64,000 nucleotides of DNA from Dehalococcoidia bacterium (GTDB taxonomy: Bacteria > Chloroflexota > Dehalococcoidia > UBA2979): positions 1 through 64,000 of the forward strand of contig SHYS01000003.1 in the NCBI GenBank assembly GCA_009692685.1, given 5' to 3'. The notes below the pieces were generated by a model, which was not told where the DNA came from, searched no databases, and was given only the letters and a program-made list of their open reading frames with translations. The position numbers and the translations under genes are program-made. Shown piece by piece: positions 29,704-37,644 of the stretch; position 1 is the stretch's first letter; every line of letters begins with the position of its first letter.

Positions 29704-30882
29704 CTAGTTGCGCTTGTAGAGCGTTTCGAAGGTGCCGTCGGACGGCTGTACGCGGAGGAGCGTACCGGAGTCGGAAAGGAACAGGACGCCGGATTCTAGC
29801 ACCAGCGGGCTGGCAAGCAGGCGTCCGACGTTCGGTTCCTGGTGCCAGCGCTCGGTGCCGCTTGTGGGATCGAGGCCGAAGATAGAGGTGCTGCTTGCCA
29901 CTACGAGCACACCGCTGGTGAGGGCAAGGCTGCCGCGCACGTCACCTCGCGGGATGGCGGTGTGCCAGCGCTCAACGCCCGTTGCCGCGTCGAGGGCGAA
30001 CACGCGCCCATCAAGGTCGGCGACGTAGAGCGTGTCACCTGCCGCAAGCGGGGCTGCCCATACCCAGGCACCGCCCTGGAAACTCCAGCGCTCGGCGCCA
30101 TCGGAGACGTTATAGGCAGTAACGCGGCCGCCCACCGTACCGGCCACCACGCGGTCGCCGACGACCTCGATGTCACTGAGGAGCGGGGCAGCGGGGATGC
30201 TCCAGGCGAGCTCACCGGACGCATCCTTGATGGCAAAGAGGCGGCGATCCAGGGAGCCGTAGACGACTGTTGAGGAGACAGCGGCGCCGGAGCCGAACAT
30301 CCGTAGCTCCTCGGTAGTGCGTGCCGGGAAGATCTCGCCACTGCGGAGGCCGATTGGGTGCACGGCGCCGCGGTCTGTGGCCACGAAGATCAGGTCATGT
30401 GTGCTGTTCACGACCGGGTTGCTGACGATCTTGCCCTCGATCTTGCCGCCCCAGCCGATGATCGGGCGTCCCGAGACTGGGTCGAGGGCCACGATGTCGC
30501 CCGAGAAGCTGGCGACGATCAGTCGCGGGCCGTCGAGGACGGGCGTCGCGTAGATCGCGGTCAACTTGACCTTGTCGTCCTTCGAGGGGAACGTCCAGCG
30601 TACCGAGGTGCCAGCGGGCGTGGTCGCCACTGCGGTGAGGATTCCCGGCTGCGTCTGAATGACCACGACCAGCTCACCAGGCGCACCATTGTTCGATGGC
30701 AACGCGACAGGAGCTGCCCATCCCTTTGCAGGCGCGACGTCGCTGCACCCGGCGAGTACCAGCGTGGCGATAAAGGTCAGAGCCAGCGCGACGCGCGACG
30801 CCGTCCTGCGGCGCCGTGACGTGCGCTGGGTGGTCGATGAGGGTGCAAGGTCAGTCGCCATGTCTACCGCCATGTCAGTCAC
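29704..30882 (-). CDS. BamB-like PQQ-repeat beta-propeller lipoprotein
   Basis: A 392-residue exported protein. The basic N-terminus, hydrophobic segment and lipobox LVLAGC (Cys46) indicate lipid anchoring after signal peptidase II. The body is an eight-blade-like propeller with repeats such as GDIVALDPVSGRPIIGWGG, GRVFALDAATGVERWHTAIP and TSIFGLDPTSGTERWHQEPN. Lying 32 bases upstream of yidC, it may help envelope protein assembly, by analogy with BamB (inference). The start may be GTG 30882 or ATG 30873. Confidence 0.85.
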   Translation of the reverse strand: MTDMAVDMATDLAPSSTTQRTSRRRRTASRVALALTFIATLVLAGCSDVAPAKGWAAPVALPSNNGAPGELVVVIQTQPGILTAVATTPAGTSVRWTFPSKDDKVKLTAIYATPVLDGPRLIVASFSGDIVALDPVSGRPIIGWGGKIEGKIVSNPVVNSTHDLIFVATDRGAVHPIGLRSGEIFPARTTEELRMFGSGAAVSSTVVYGSLDRRLFAIKDASGELAWSIPAAPLLSDIEVVGDRVVAGTVGGRVTAYNVSDGAERWSFQGGAWVWAAPLAAGDTLYVADLDGRVFALDAATGVERWHTAIPRGDVRGSLALTSGVLVVASSTSIFGLDPTSGTERWHQEPNVGRLLASPLVLESGVLFLSDSGTLLRVQPSDGTFETLYKRN

Positions 30883-31016
30883 CAGGAGGCACCTCGGTCA
30901 ACGGAGCGCGCTCGCTGGTAGGAAACACTCGAAGCCGAAAAGGCGTCGTGATGTGGTCAGCGCGGTCCATAGCGACGTGGATGACGCAGCGGTCACGCGA
31001 GCGCGTGAGTTACGTT

Positions 31017-31032
31017 TGATCCACGTGAAACA
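31017..31032 (+). other. parS site (ParB binding)
   Basis: TGATCCACGTGAAACA matches 14 of 16 bases of the canonical palindrome TGTTTCACGTGAAACA, with mismatches at positions 3 and 5. It lies in the 341-bp spacer between the BamB-like gene and yidD, about 5 kb from parB. Confidence 0.85.
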
Positions 31033-31140
31033 TCGAAAGTCTGGTTGGTCGATGACGGCGGCAGGGTTCGGTCAATTCCGACCCGGGGTCCCCGTTCGCG
31101 CGTCGCCTGCAACCTTACTCTGCGTACGATTGCACAGGCG

Positions 31141-31156
31141 GGCTTCACGTGGAACA
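31141..31156 (+). other. Second parS-like site
   Basis: GGCTTCACGTGGAACA matches 13 of 16 bases of the parS palindrome and keeps the CACGTG core. It lies 124 bp from the first site, so the spacer looks like a small parS cluster. No DnaA boxes or AT-rich unwinding region were recognised here. Confidence 0.65.
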
Positions 31157-31223
31157 CCCAGACGCGGTCAGTCGCGGCTCGAAGCGCCCTCCGGGGAGCT
31201 CCTGCGAGGCTGGCACAGTGCGC

Positions 31224-31505
31224 CTATCTGGCCGGAGGTACCGGATCGTAGCCGCCGGGCGTGCCCGGATGGCACCGAGCAAGGCGCCGCACGCCCAGCC
31301 AGAGCCCGCGCCCGGGGCCGTGCACCTCGATCGCCTCGCTCATGTAGCGCGAGCAGGACGGCTCGAAGCGGCAGTTCGTCCCGAGCCCCGGCGAGATGCC
31401 GCCCTGGTAGATACGAATCAGCGCCAGCATCCCTCGCACGACGAGGCTCGCCCTCGGCAGCAGAAGGTCGGGTAGCGGTCGCCTATTCGAGCGCCTCGCG
31501 CTCAC
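31224..31505 (-). CDS. yidD: Membrane protein insertion efficiency factor YidD
   Basis: A 93-residue protein of the YidD/HlyA-hemolysin-like family that assists YidC. It has the hallmark [20 protein letters not shown] followed by [19 protein letters not shown] and a terminal [13 protein letters not shown]. The start GTG 31503-31505 overlaps the rnpA stop as GTGA. Confidence 0.94.
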   Translation of the reverse strand: MSARRSNRRPLPDLLLPRASLVVRGMLALIRIYQGGISPGLGTNCRFEPSCSRYMSEAIEVHGPGRGLWLGVRRLARCHPGTPGGYDPVPPAR

Positions 31506-32017
31506 GAGGTGGGCTCGGGGCGCGGAGGTTCGGAGGTGTCGTGGGATTCGCCGGGCTCGCCCGGTTCAGCACCCTGGACGCCGGCCGCGCGTAGCGCAGA
31601 AGCGAGGTCGCGACGCAGCGCCTCGAATGAAGCGCCGACCGCCTCACCGAACGCGGTGATCACGATATCCACCGTCACGCGCGTGTCCGCGGCACCCGGC
31701 GTTGCACGTAGAGCGGCGATCTCGAGCGGCCCGAGCAGCTCATCGACAAGTGCGCGGAGCCGACGCCGGACGCGATTGCGCACGACGGCGCCGCCGACAC
31801 GACGGCCGACTGCGTAGCCCACCCGTGTCTGCCCCCGGTGATTTGGGCGCACGGCCACCGCACAGAGCGGTCGCCGGCCGCGTCTCCCGGCCCGCAGGAC
31901 TGCGGTGAAGTCCCGGCGTCGTCGTAATCGGTCGACTCGACCCGGTCGCGCCCTGGGAAGTACGAATGTAGTGGAGACGATGGAGCGGGTCGGGGCAGCG
32001 GGCTCCGAGGGCGTCAC
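31502..32017 (-). CDS. rnpA: Ribonuclease P protein component
   Basis: Protein subunit of RNase P, which matures tRNA 5' ends. The start GTG 32015-32017 follows AGGAG by 5 bases. The fold begins [15 protein letters not shown] and has the RNR signature in [17 protein letters not shown]. At 171 residues it is longer than usual because of an N-terminal extension and a C-terminal Glu/Pro/Ser tail after the [12 protein letters not shown] segment. It lies between rpmH and yidD, the standard order. Confidence 0.95.
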   Translation of the reverse strand: MTPSEPAAPTRSIVSTTFVLPRARPGRVDRLRRRRDFTAVLRAGRRGRRPLCAVAVRPNHRGQTRVGYAVGRRVGGAVVRNRVRRRLRALVDELLGPLEIAALRATPGAADTRVTVDIVITAFGEAVGASFEALRRDLASALRAAGVQGAEPGEPGESHDTSEPPRPEPTS

Positions 32018-32100
32018 GACGGCTCCTCGAGGGGCGTGTTGGTCTTTGAAGTACGCGACATCCGAGGCTGCCCGAACGTCGCGAAGGCCGCAGCCGTCTG

Positions 32101-32235
32101 TTAGACGGTAAGGCGAGCGCGCCCGCGAGCGCGGCGGCGGCGGATCACGTCGCGTCCGCCTCGAGTGGCCATGCGCGCGAGGAAGCCGTGTTTCCGCAGG
32201 CGGGGAATGCGCTTCGGTTGCCAGGTTCGCTTCAC
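32101..32235 (-). CDS. rpmH: 50S ribosomal protein L34
   Basis: A 44-residue very basic protein: [20 protein letters not shown] at the start and [18 protein letters not shown] at the end, both characteristic. GTG 32233-32235 is preceded by GGAG 7 bases upstream. It opens the rpmH-rnpA-yidD block. Confidence 0.96.
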   Translation of the reverse strand: MKRTWQPKRIPRLRKHGFLARMATRGGRDVIRRRRARGRARLTV

Positions 32236-32397
32236 GGTCGAGCTCCGCACGTAACGTCTGAGGTGGCTCACCATGGTAGAAGGCAGTAGCGGCCGAGGCA
32301 ATCCTCCCCTGGTGCGCTATCTGGGCGGCGGCGTGGCCCGCTTCGACCGGCGGCGTTACACTTCGGCCAGCCGCTTGAGATCTCGATGGAGCACGAC

Positions 32398-32700
32398 ATG
32401 GGCCTGACGCCGCGCGAACACCTGACTCCGCTGGTTCGAACCGCCGCAGGGCGCTGGCGGCGTGTCGCGTCAGTAGTCGCGGGCGCGGGGGCGGCCGCGC
32501 TTCCGGTGCTGGCGCTGGCCGCGGACGAGCAGGACCGCGTCCTGGAACAGAGCCCAAGTTTCTGGCTTGTCGCGCTGATCACGCTGCTCACGGCGGGCGG
32601 CATCCTGCTCGTTGCGAGCCTCGGACGCATGTACCAGCGCCAGCGTGGGATTCGCTGGCGGTTTCAGGACCCCGACGCCCCGCACGACAGCGGCCACTAG
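32398..32700 (+). CDS. Small membrane protein, unknown function
   Basis: About 100 residues, starting at ATG 32398 (GGAG at 32388-32391, 6 bases upstream); an ATG at 32386 is also possible. Two hydrophobic stretches (VASVVAGAGAAALPVLALAA and FWLVALITLLTAGGILLVAS) predict a hairpin or a cleaved signal plus one helix. It ends in a charged tail, RQRGIRWRFQDPDAPHDSGH. Divergent from rpmH. Family not recognised. Confidence 0.65.
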   Translation: MGLTPREHLTPLVRTAAGRWRRVASVVAGAGAAALPVLALAADEQDRVLEQSPSFWLVALITLLTAGGILLVASLGRMYQRQRGIRWRFQDPDAPHDSGH

Positions 32701-32748
32701 ACTCGCGGTCTTCGCGGCTCCACCCCGACCTGGACCGGCGAGCTGGCC

Positions 32749-33210
32749 ATGCTTCGTATCGATGAACGTCTGCCGGACTTCGAGTTACAGGACACCGACC
32801 GTCGACGGGTCACACGCGTCGATTTCCTCGGGGGGTCGTTCGTGCTGGCATTCTTTCCTCGTGCGTCGAGCGCGGGCTGAACCGCGGAGCTACAGGGCTT
32901 TCAGCAGGCGCTCGCCCAGCTGACCGCCCTGGGTGCCCGGGTCGCGGGCGTGAGCACCGACACATGGGCTGACAATCGGGACTTCGCGAGGGCGAACGCC
33001 TTCGAGTTCCCGTTGCTTTCGGACTGGCCTGCCCGCGCGACCGTCAAGGCGTTCGGCCTGCTTGCTGATGACGGCACGTCGAAGCGCGCGACACTCATCG
33101 TTGATGCGGCAGGCGTGATCCAGGGAGTAGTGGACGGCGTGGCGGCTGGTGCGCACGCGACCAAAGCGCTTGCCGTGCTGCAGGCGCGTAGGGACGGTGT
33201 AGTGAACTAG
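32749..33210 (+). CDS. Peroxiredoxin with TGA at the catalytic position (probable selenoprotein)
   Basis: One frame of 154 codons from ATG 32749 to TAG 33210, interrupted only by TGA at 32878-32880. Translated through, it is an AhpE/BCP-like thioredoxin-fold peroxidase: DERLPDFELQDTDRRRV, VLAFFPRASSAG-[TGA]-TAELQGF, GVSTDTWADNRDFARANAFE, FPLLSDWP, KRATLIVDAAGVI. The TGA falls where the peroxidatic Cys of the PxxxT/SxxC motif belongs, and the product has no cysteine anywhere. I infer selenocysteine. A hairpin that may serve as SECIS lies at 32902-32922. The alternative is a nonsense mutation of a Cys codon; selA/B/C/D are not in this window. Confidence 0.78.
32902..32922 (+). promoter_or_regulatory. 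Candidate SECIS-like hairpin downstream of the TGA
   Basis: CAGC-A-GGC-GCTC-GCC-CA-GCTG folds as two short stems with small bulges. It begins 21 bases after the TGA and its loop opens with G about 29 bases after it, within the range reported for bacterial SECIS elements. The stem is short and GC-rich DNA folds readily, so this is only supportive. Confidence 0.4.
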
Positions 33211-33235
33211 ACGAACTGGGGCGAGAGCGTCAGGG

Positions 33236-33751
33236 CTACTCGGGAAGTGGTTGCCCGGTCTCGATGGCCTGAATGATCTGGCGGCGACGCTCTTCGGTGT
33301 TGGCGAGGCGTTCGCGCAGTTCTGTCTGCATGGTGGCGAGGGCGTCGAGCTTCGTCTCGACGATTGCGAGCTGGCGCCGCAGGGATTCGAGCACGGCCTC
33401 GGTGCGTTCTTTTCGCGCAGGAAGCTCACGATCGGGACGGAAGGTGGCGCGTATCTGCGCGCGCAGTTCCTCGGCTTCGACCATCTCCTTGATCTCCGCA
33501 AGCGTGAGACCGAGCAGGCTTTGCATGCTGCGGATTGAAGTGATGCGCTCGACATCAGCATCGGAGTACAGGCGGAAGCCACCGTCCATGCGCTCGGGTG
33601 GCGGAAGCAGTCCCTTTTCCTCGTAGAAGCGAAGCGTGCGCTGGGTAACCCCGGTTCGTTCGGCGACCTCGCCGATCTGGTAGCGCGCCTCACCTTCGTG
33701 ACGAGGTGGCACGCTGGCATCTGCTTCCCGGGGGGTTGCTGATTGTACCAT
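33236..33751 (-). CDS. MerR-family transcriptional regulator
   Basis: A 171-residue regulator. The winged helix starts YQIGEVAERTGVTQRTLRFY and continues EEKGLLPPPERMDGGFRLYS; residues from about 95 form a long coiled coil (RRQLAIVETKLDALATMQTE). No cysteine ligands are seen, so it is not a metal sensor of the classical kind. The start is ATG 33749-33751. The promoter at 33758-33787 places the transcript start at or very near this ATG, so the mRNA may be leaderless. It converges with the peroxiredoxin gene; a link to oxidative stress is possible but unproven. Confidence 0.9.
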   Translation of the reverse strand: MVQSATPREADASVPPRHEGEARYQIGEVAERTGVTQRTLRFYEEKGLLPPPERMDGGFRLYSDADVERITSIRSMQSLLGLTLAEIKEMVEAEELRAQIRATFRPDRELPARKERTEAVLESLRRQLAIVETKLDALATMQTELRERLANTEERRRQIIQAIETGQPLPE

Positions 33752-33757
33752 GGAGGG

Positions 33758-33787
33758 ATGGTAGGGAGCCGTCCCCTGCAGCGTCAA
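33758..33787 (-). promoter_or_regulatory. Promoter of the merR gene
   Basis: TTGACG (33782-33787), 18 bases, then TACCAT (33758-33763) on the minus strand. The predicted start falls at about 33751, which is the first base of the ATG. The -35 box lies inside the inverted repeat at 33779-33817. Confidence 0.6.
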
Positions 33788-33817
33788 CGAATGCGCAAGG
33801 CGCGATCGTTGACGCTG
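33779..33817. promoter_or_regulatory. Perfect 12-bp inverted repeat over the merR -35 box
   Basis: CAGCGTCAACGA (33779-33790) and TCGTTGACGCTG (33806-33817) are exact reverse complements with 15 bases between them. It could be an operator for autoregulation or a hairpin between the convergently arranged units. No T-run follows on either side, so a terminator is less likely. Confidence 0.6.
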
Positions 33818-33827
33818 GGTCAGCGAA

Positions 33828-34574
33828 TTAACGCAGGCGGTCGTCCATGTCGTCATCTTCGTCGTGATCCTGCGAGCGCTGCTGCGGTGCCAGGGCAATC
33901 CCGCGCTCCAGATTCTCGGGTTCGGGCGGCGGCACGGCGTTCGTAGCCTCGATGATGTCCGCGAGGGCACCTGAGGCGGCGGGCACCAGCACCACGCTCG
34001 CGCCGCCGTTGCGCCAGACCTCGAGAGTGGTCGCCGGGATTGCGCCGCTCACGAGGACCGCCAGGGGGGCGCGCGTGAACTCGGCGAGGCGACGCATCTC
34101 GAGCTGACCGTGCACGGACAGCAACGAGCCCGGGTCGCCGACGAGGATGGCATCGAGGTCGAGCGCCCCGTAGCGCTTGAGGTCATCGTCGGCGGCTGAA
34201 GCGGGCGCGACGACTACTCGACCGAGCTTGCGCTCGAGGAGTGCTTCAGCCACGGTCTGTGCTGCGTCGAAGACTAGGAAGTCCGCCCCTGCCTCAAGGA
34301 GCGCCTTCGTGTCCTCGCGGGTTGCGGCATCGATGCGCATCCCGACCGGCGTGCCCTTCGCGGCGGTGACGAGGTCTTTGAGGGCGCTGCGGTCGCCGGT
34401 GAAGAGCAGTGCGCGCCCCCCCGCCTCGATGGCAGCGGCGCCGGCCGTGGCATCGGCAACCTCGGCCATGACGAGCAACTGTGGAATGGGTGGCCCGTCG
34501 TCGCGGCGTACGAAGCCGAAGGATCGGACTCGGCGCTGTCCGGACTCGCGGATGCGCTCGCGCAGCTTGCTCAA
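33828..34574 (-). CDS. Uncharacterised TIM-barrel-like protein
   Basis: A 248-residue protein starting at TTG 34572-34574, with GGGAG 7 bases upstream. Alternating strands and helices (PQLLVMAEVADATAGAAAIE, GVPVGMRID-like turns, ADFLVFDAAQTVAEALLERK, LDLDAILVGDPGSLLSVHGQ) suggest a barrel. It ends in a very acidic tail rich in Asp/Glu/His. I do not recognise the family. It has no operon partner apart from the upstream tRNA-Thr. Confidence 0.7.
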   Translation of the reverse strand: MSKLRERIRESGQRRVRSFGFVRRDDGPPIPQLLVMAEVADATAGAAAIEAGGRALLFTGDRSALKDLVTAAKGTPVGMRIDAATREDTKALLEAGADFLVFDAAQTVAEALLERKLGRVVVAPASAADDDLKRYGALDLDAILVGDPGSLLSVHGQLEMRRLAEFTRAPLAVLVSGAIPATTLEVWRNGGASVVLVPAASGALADIIEATNAVPPPEPENLERGIALAPQQRSQDHDEDDDMDDRLR

Positions 34575-34620
34575 TCGATGCTCCCGCGGAAGTCCTCCGA
34601 CGGTTGGAGGAAGGTGTATG

Positions 34621-34695
34621 TGGAGCCCGCGGGGGGATTCGAACCCTCGGCCTGCTGTTTACGAAACAGCTGCTCTACCACTGAGCTACACGGGC
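34621..34695 (-). tRNA. tRNA-Thr (anticodon CGT)
   Basis: A 75-nt cloverleaf with encoded CCA. The acceptor arms are GCCCGTG and CGCGGGC, the anticodon loop TTCGTAA and the T-loop TTCGAAT. It decodes ACG. Its promoter lies at 34708-34737. Confidence 0.96.
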
Positions 34696-34707
34696 GGACG
34701 TCCAGTG

Positions 34708-34737
34708 AGTATACGGACGCGCGCGGGGCTGACTCAA
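34708..34737 (-). promoter_or_regulatory. Promoter of tRNA-Thr(CGT)
   Basis: TTGAGT (34732-34737), exactly 18 bases, then TATACT (34708-34713) on the minus strand, with CCG in front of the -10 box as in the promoters at 667 and 1308. The repeated geometry supports a common promoter class for tRNA genes in this genome. Confidence 0.8.
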
Positions 34738-34760
34738 TCGCGGGGCGTGCTCGCTTGGTC

Positions 34761-36070
34761 CTAGCCGTGCGAGTAGGTGCCCGGCCGCGGCTCGCGGAGG
34801 CGCAGCATGAGGGCTGCTGGTATGACAAGAACCGCGAGCGCGAGGAAGGCGAGGGCGGGTAATCCGGCCAGCGCTACGAGCAGGCCACCGGCGAGCGGCA
34901 GTGTCATCGACGCCATCCGAAGGAGTCGTTGACGCTGATGGCGCGGCCGCGCTCGCCGGCGGGGACCACATCGGTGATCAGCGCTGACGAAGCGACGGTG
35001 CAGCACTACCAGCCCACGCCGACGAGGAACGTGCCGAAGGTGACGATGCCGTACTGCGAGGAGTTCGTGACCAGCACTGAGCTGACGCCGAGCACCACGA
35101 ATCCCGCGATCATCAACGGGCGTCTGCCGAGCCGGTCGCTGACGCGTCCGAGTGGAATCGACAGGTCGAACATGCCGATCACGTGGATCGAGAACGAGAT
35201 CGAGATCAGGGAGAGCGCGTGGCTGTGATGTGAGAGCGCCAGCGAGGTCATTGCCATCATCATCGCCAGCACGCCCTGCGCGGCAAAGTTGACGGCGTAG
35301 GCTGTGGCGAGGGCGTAGGCTGTGGCGAGGCGGTAGTGGCCGAGCCAGACGCGGATCCCACCCCCGGTTGCGCGGTCGCCGTTGATGCCGCAGGCGCGAC
35401 GTATCCCGGGTAATAGTGCGCGAGGTTCTGAGCGATCGTCTTCGGGTCGGGGTGTACGGCGATGACCAGCGCCATGCCGGGCACGATGATCAGCGGCATG
35501 AGTAACCAGACGGTCGTCAGGGCGCTGATACCAAGACGACCTTCGAGGGACTGCCCGGCGAAGAAGAGCAGGGGTGCCGACGAGTGAGCCGGTGAGTGAG
35601 CCGGTGAGCACGTAGCCCAGCCAATCGCCGCGGCGGGCGGGCAAGAACATCTCGGCGGCAGCGAGCCTCAGCTGTTGCCCGGCGCCGACCCCCATGCCGA
35701 AGACGATGATCCCGAGGATCAGCAGCGCGAACGAGCCGATGACCATCGCGGCGCCGGCGATGATCGCCCCGGTCATCGTCAACGCGAGTCCGAGGAGCAT
35801 GCCGGCACGTCGGCCGTAGCGGTCGGTGAGGTAGCCGACAGGGTAGACGCCGATCAGGCGGCTGACTGAGAGCAGGCTGGTGCCGAGTCCGGCGAGCGCC
35901 GCTGACCCGAGCATCTGCACCGTGATCAGCGGCACGAGCGTGGGGATAGCCTAGTTGCCCATGCCGATGAACGCCTGGGCGATGGTGAGCAGCAGCGTGT
36001 TGCGCTTGATCAGCCGTGGCAGCGCTGTCGAGGTCTGAAGCGGTGCGGCGGCTGGCGCGTCGATCGTCAT
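34761..36070 (-). pseudogene. MFS transporter, multiply broken
   Basis: It starts at ATG 36068-36070 (MTIDAPAAAPLQTSTALPRL). A TAG at 35951-35953 follows FIGMGN, then the frame continues AIPTLVPLITVQMLGSAAL and the MFS loop GYLTDRYGRRAGMLLGLALT. One or more indels near 35400-35600 disrupt the middle; IPLGRVSDRLGRRPLMIAGF marks the second half. Another TAG at 35006-35008 and a shift near 34920 precede the last helices, ending at TAG 34761. Twelve helices are expected. The number of lesions indicates old decay. Confidence 0.8.
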
Positions 36071-36113
36071 CGCAAGACTCTACGGGGCGTGAGGAAGGCA
36101 CACAACGGACCGC

Positions 36114-37460
36114 CTACAGCACGCCGAGGTATCGTGTCACTTCCCAGTCGCTCACCTGGGACCGGTACTCGTTCCATTCGTGGCGCTTGTTGCGGATCAG
36201 CGAATCGAAGATGTGGTCGCCGAGGGCAGTGCGGAGCAACGTCGACGACTCGAAACGCTCGATCGCCTCGCCGAGCGCGGCGGGGAGCGCGTCGATGTGG
36301 CGTGCCTCGCGCTCGGCCGGGGTGAGACCGGCTGCGTTGATCTCGACCGAGGCGACGAGCGGGTACTCGCGTTCGATCCCTTCGAGACCCGCGGCAAGCA
36401 CACCGGCGAGTGCGAGGTACGGGTTGCAGGCGGCGTCCGGCGCGCGGTACTCGACGCGGGTCGAGCCCTCGAGGCCGGGACGGTGCTCGGGCACGCGCAG
36501 AAGATCCGAGTGGTTGCGCGGCGACCATGTCACGTAGGTCGGCGCCTCGAAGCCTGGCACCAGGCGCTTGTAGGAGTTCACCCACTGGTTGGTGAGCAGC
36601 GCGAGTTCCGGAGCGTGCTTCAGCAGCCCGGCCATGAAGTGCTGTGCCGCGGCCGAGAGGCGGAGCGGATGTGACGCGTCGTAGAAAGCGTTCTCCTCGC
36701 CGCGGAACAGCGAGAGCTGCAGGTGCATCCCGGAGCCGTTGAGCTCGGTGCGTGGCTTCGGCATGAAGGTCGCGTAGACACCGTGCTGGCGCGCGATCTC
36801 TTTGACGACCAAACGGTAGGTCATCACCGAGTCGGCCATCGTGAGGGCGTCTGTGTGGCGCAGGTCGATCTCGTGCTGGCTGGGCGCCGCCTCGTGGTGG
36901 CTGAGGGCGACCGGGATGCCCATCTCCTCGAGCGTCAGGACCGTCTCGCGACGGAGGTCAGTGCCGCTATCGAGCGGCGTGAGATCGAAGTAGCCGCCGG
37001 CGTCGAGGAGCTCAGCTCCCGTCTGGTCGGCGAAGTAGAAGAACTCGATCTCCGGGGAGACGTAGAACGTGAACCCGAGGCGGGCGACGCGATCGATGAC
37101 GCGCTTCAGGGCATGGCGCGGATCGCCCTCGAAGGCTTCGCCTGAGGGCAGGCGCACGTCGCAGAACATGCGCGCCACGGCCTGCTCGCGAGGGCGCCAC
37201 GGCAGCAGCTGGAACGTCGACGGGTCGGGCACAGCGGACATGTCGGTCTCGTCGCTGCGCGCGAAGCCCTCGATGGATGCACCGTCGAAGGACGCGCCGT
37301 CGGCAAAGGCGTGATCGAGCTCATCGACGGTGATCGCGGCAGACTTGAGCGCCCCGAGGATGTCTGTAAACCAGAGCCGGATGAATTTGACGTCCAGATC
37401 GCGGCACTGCTGGATCACGTGCCGCTGCTGGGCTTTGAGGTCGTTGGTAGGTTCGTTCAT
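36114..37460 (-). CDS. Glutamine synthetase type I, second copy without adenylylation Tyr
   Basis: A 448-residue GS-I family enzyme. Catalytic segments include ASFDGASIEGFARSDETDM near the start, SPEIEFFYF (metal Glu), HHEAAPSQHEIDLRHTDAL, the LNGSGMHLQLSLF loop and NSYKRLVPGFEAPTYVTWS. The C-terminal region where GS-I beta enzymes carry the adenylylated Tyr reads INAAGLTPAEREARHIDALP, so the Tyr is absent. It is either an alpha-type glutamine synthetase or a gamma-glutamyl-amine ligase relative. It lies just after the terminator of the true glnA. Confidence 0.9.
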   Translation of the reverse strand: MNEPTNDLKAQQRHVIQQCRDLDVKFIRLWFTDILGALKSAAITVDELDHAFADGASFDGASIEGFARSDETDMSAVPDPSTFQLLPWRPREQAVARMFCDVRLPSGEAFEGDPRHALKRVIDRVARLGFTFYVSPEIEFFYFADQTGAELLDAGGYFDLTPLDSGTDLRRETVLTLEEMGIPVALSHHEAAPSQHEIDLRHTDALTMADSVMTYRLVVKEIARQHGVYATFMPKPRTELNGSGMHLQLSLFRGEENAFYDASHPLRLSAAAQHFMAGLLKHAPELALLTNQWVNSYKRLVPGFEAPTYVTWSPRNHSDLLRVPEHRPGLEGSTRVEYRAPDAACNPYLALAGVLAAGLEGIEREYPLVASVEINAAGLTPAEREARHIDALPAALGEAIERFESSTLLRTALGDHIFDSLIRNKRHEWNEYRSQVSDWEVTRYLGVL

Positions 37461-37576
37461 GCCTTCGATGGTACGAATGCCACGTTACGGGGGTGTTTCT
37501 GTGCAGGTGACTGACGTGACATGTTCAGAACAAACGAGCGAGGGCCTCGACAGCGGACACGAGTCAAGACGAAACA

Positions 37577-37607
37577 GCAGGGCCCCGGCGAACCACCGGG
37601 GCCCTGC
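37577..37607 (-). terminator. Terminator between the two glutamine synthetase genes
   Basis: A perfect 12-bp stem (37577-37588 with 37596-37607, 7-base loop) lies 38 bases downstream of the glnA stop on the minus strand. The following minus-strand bases TGTTTCGTCTTG are only mildly T-rich. It should separate the upstream glnA from the downstream copy. Confidence 0.75.
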
Positions 37608-37644
37608 GTGCTAGCGAGAGTCCTGCCGAAGCGGGCGCCGACGC

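Noticed and set aside
30883..31223. Replication origin at the parS spacer
   Set aside because: No clusters of DnaA boxes and no AT-rich unwinding segment were recognised; dnaA itself is not in the window.
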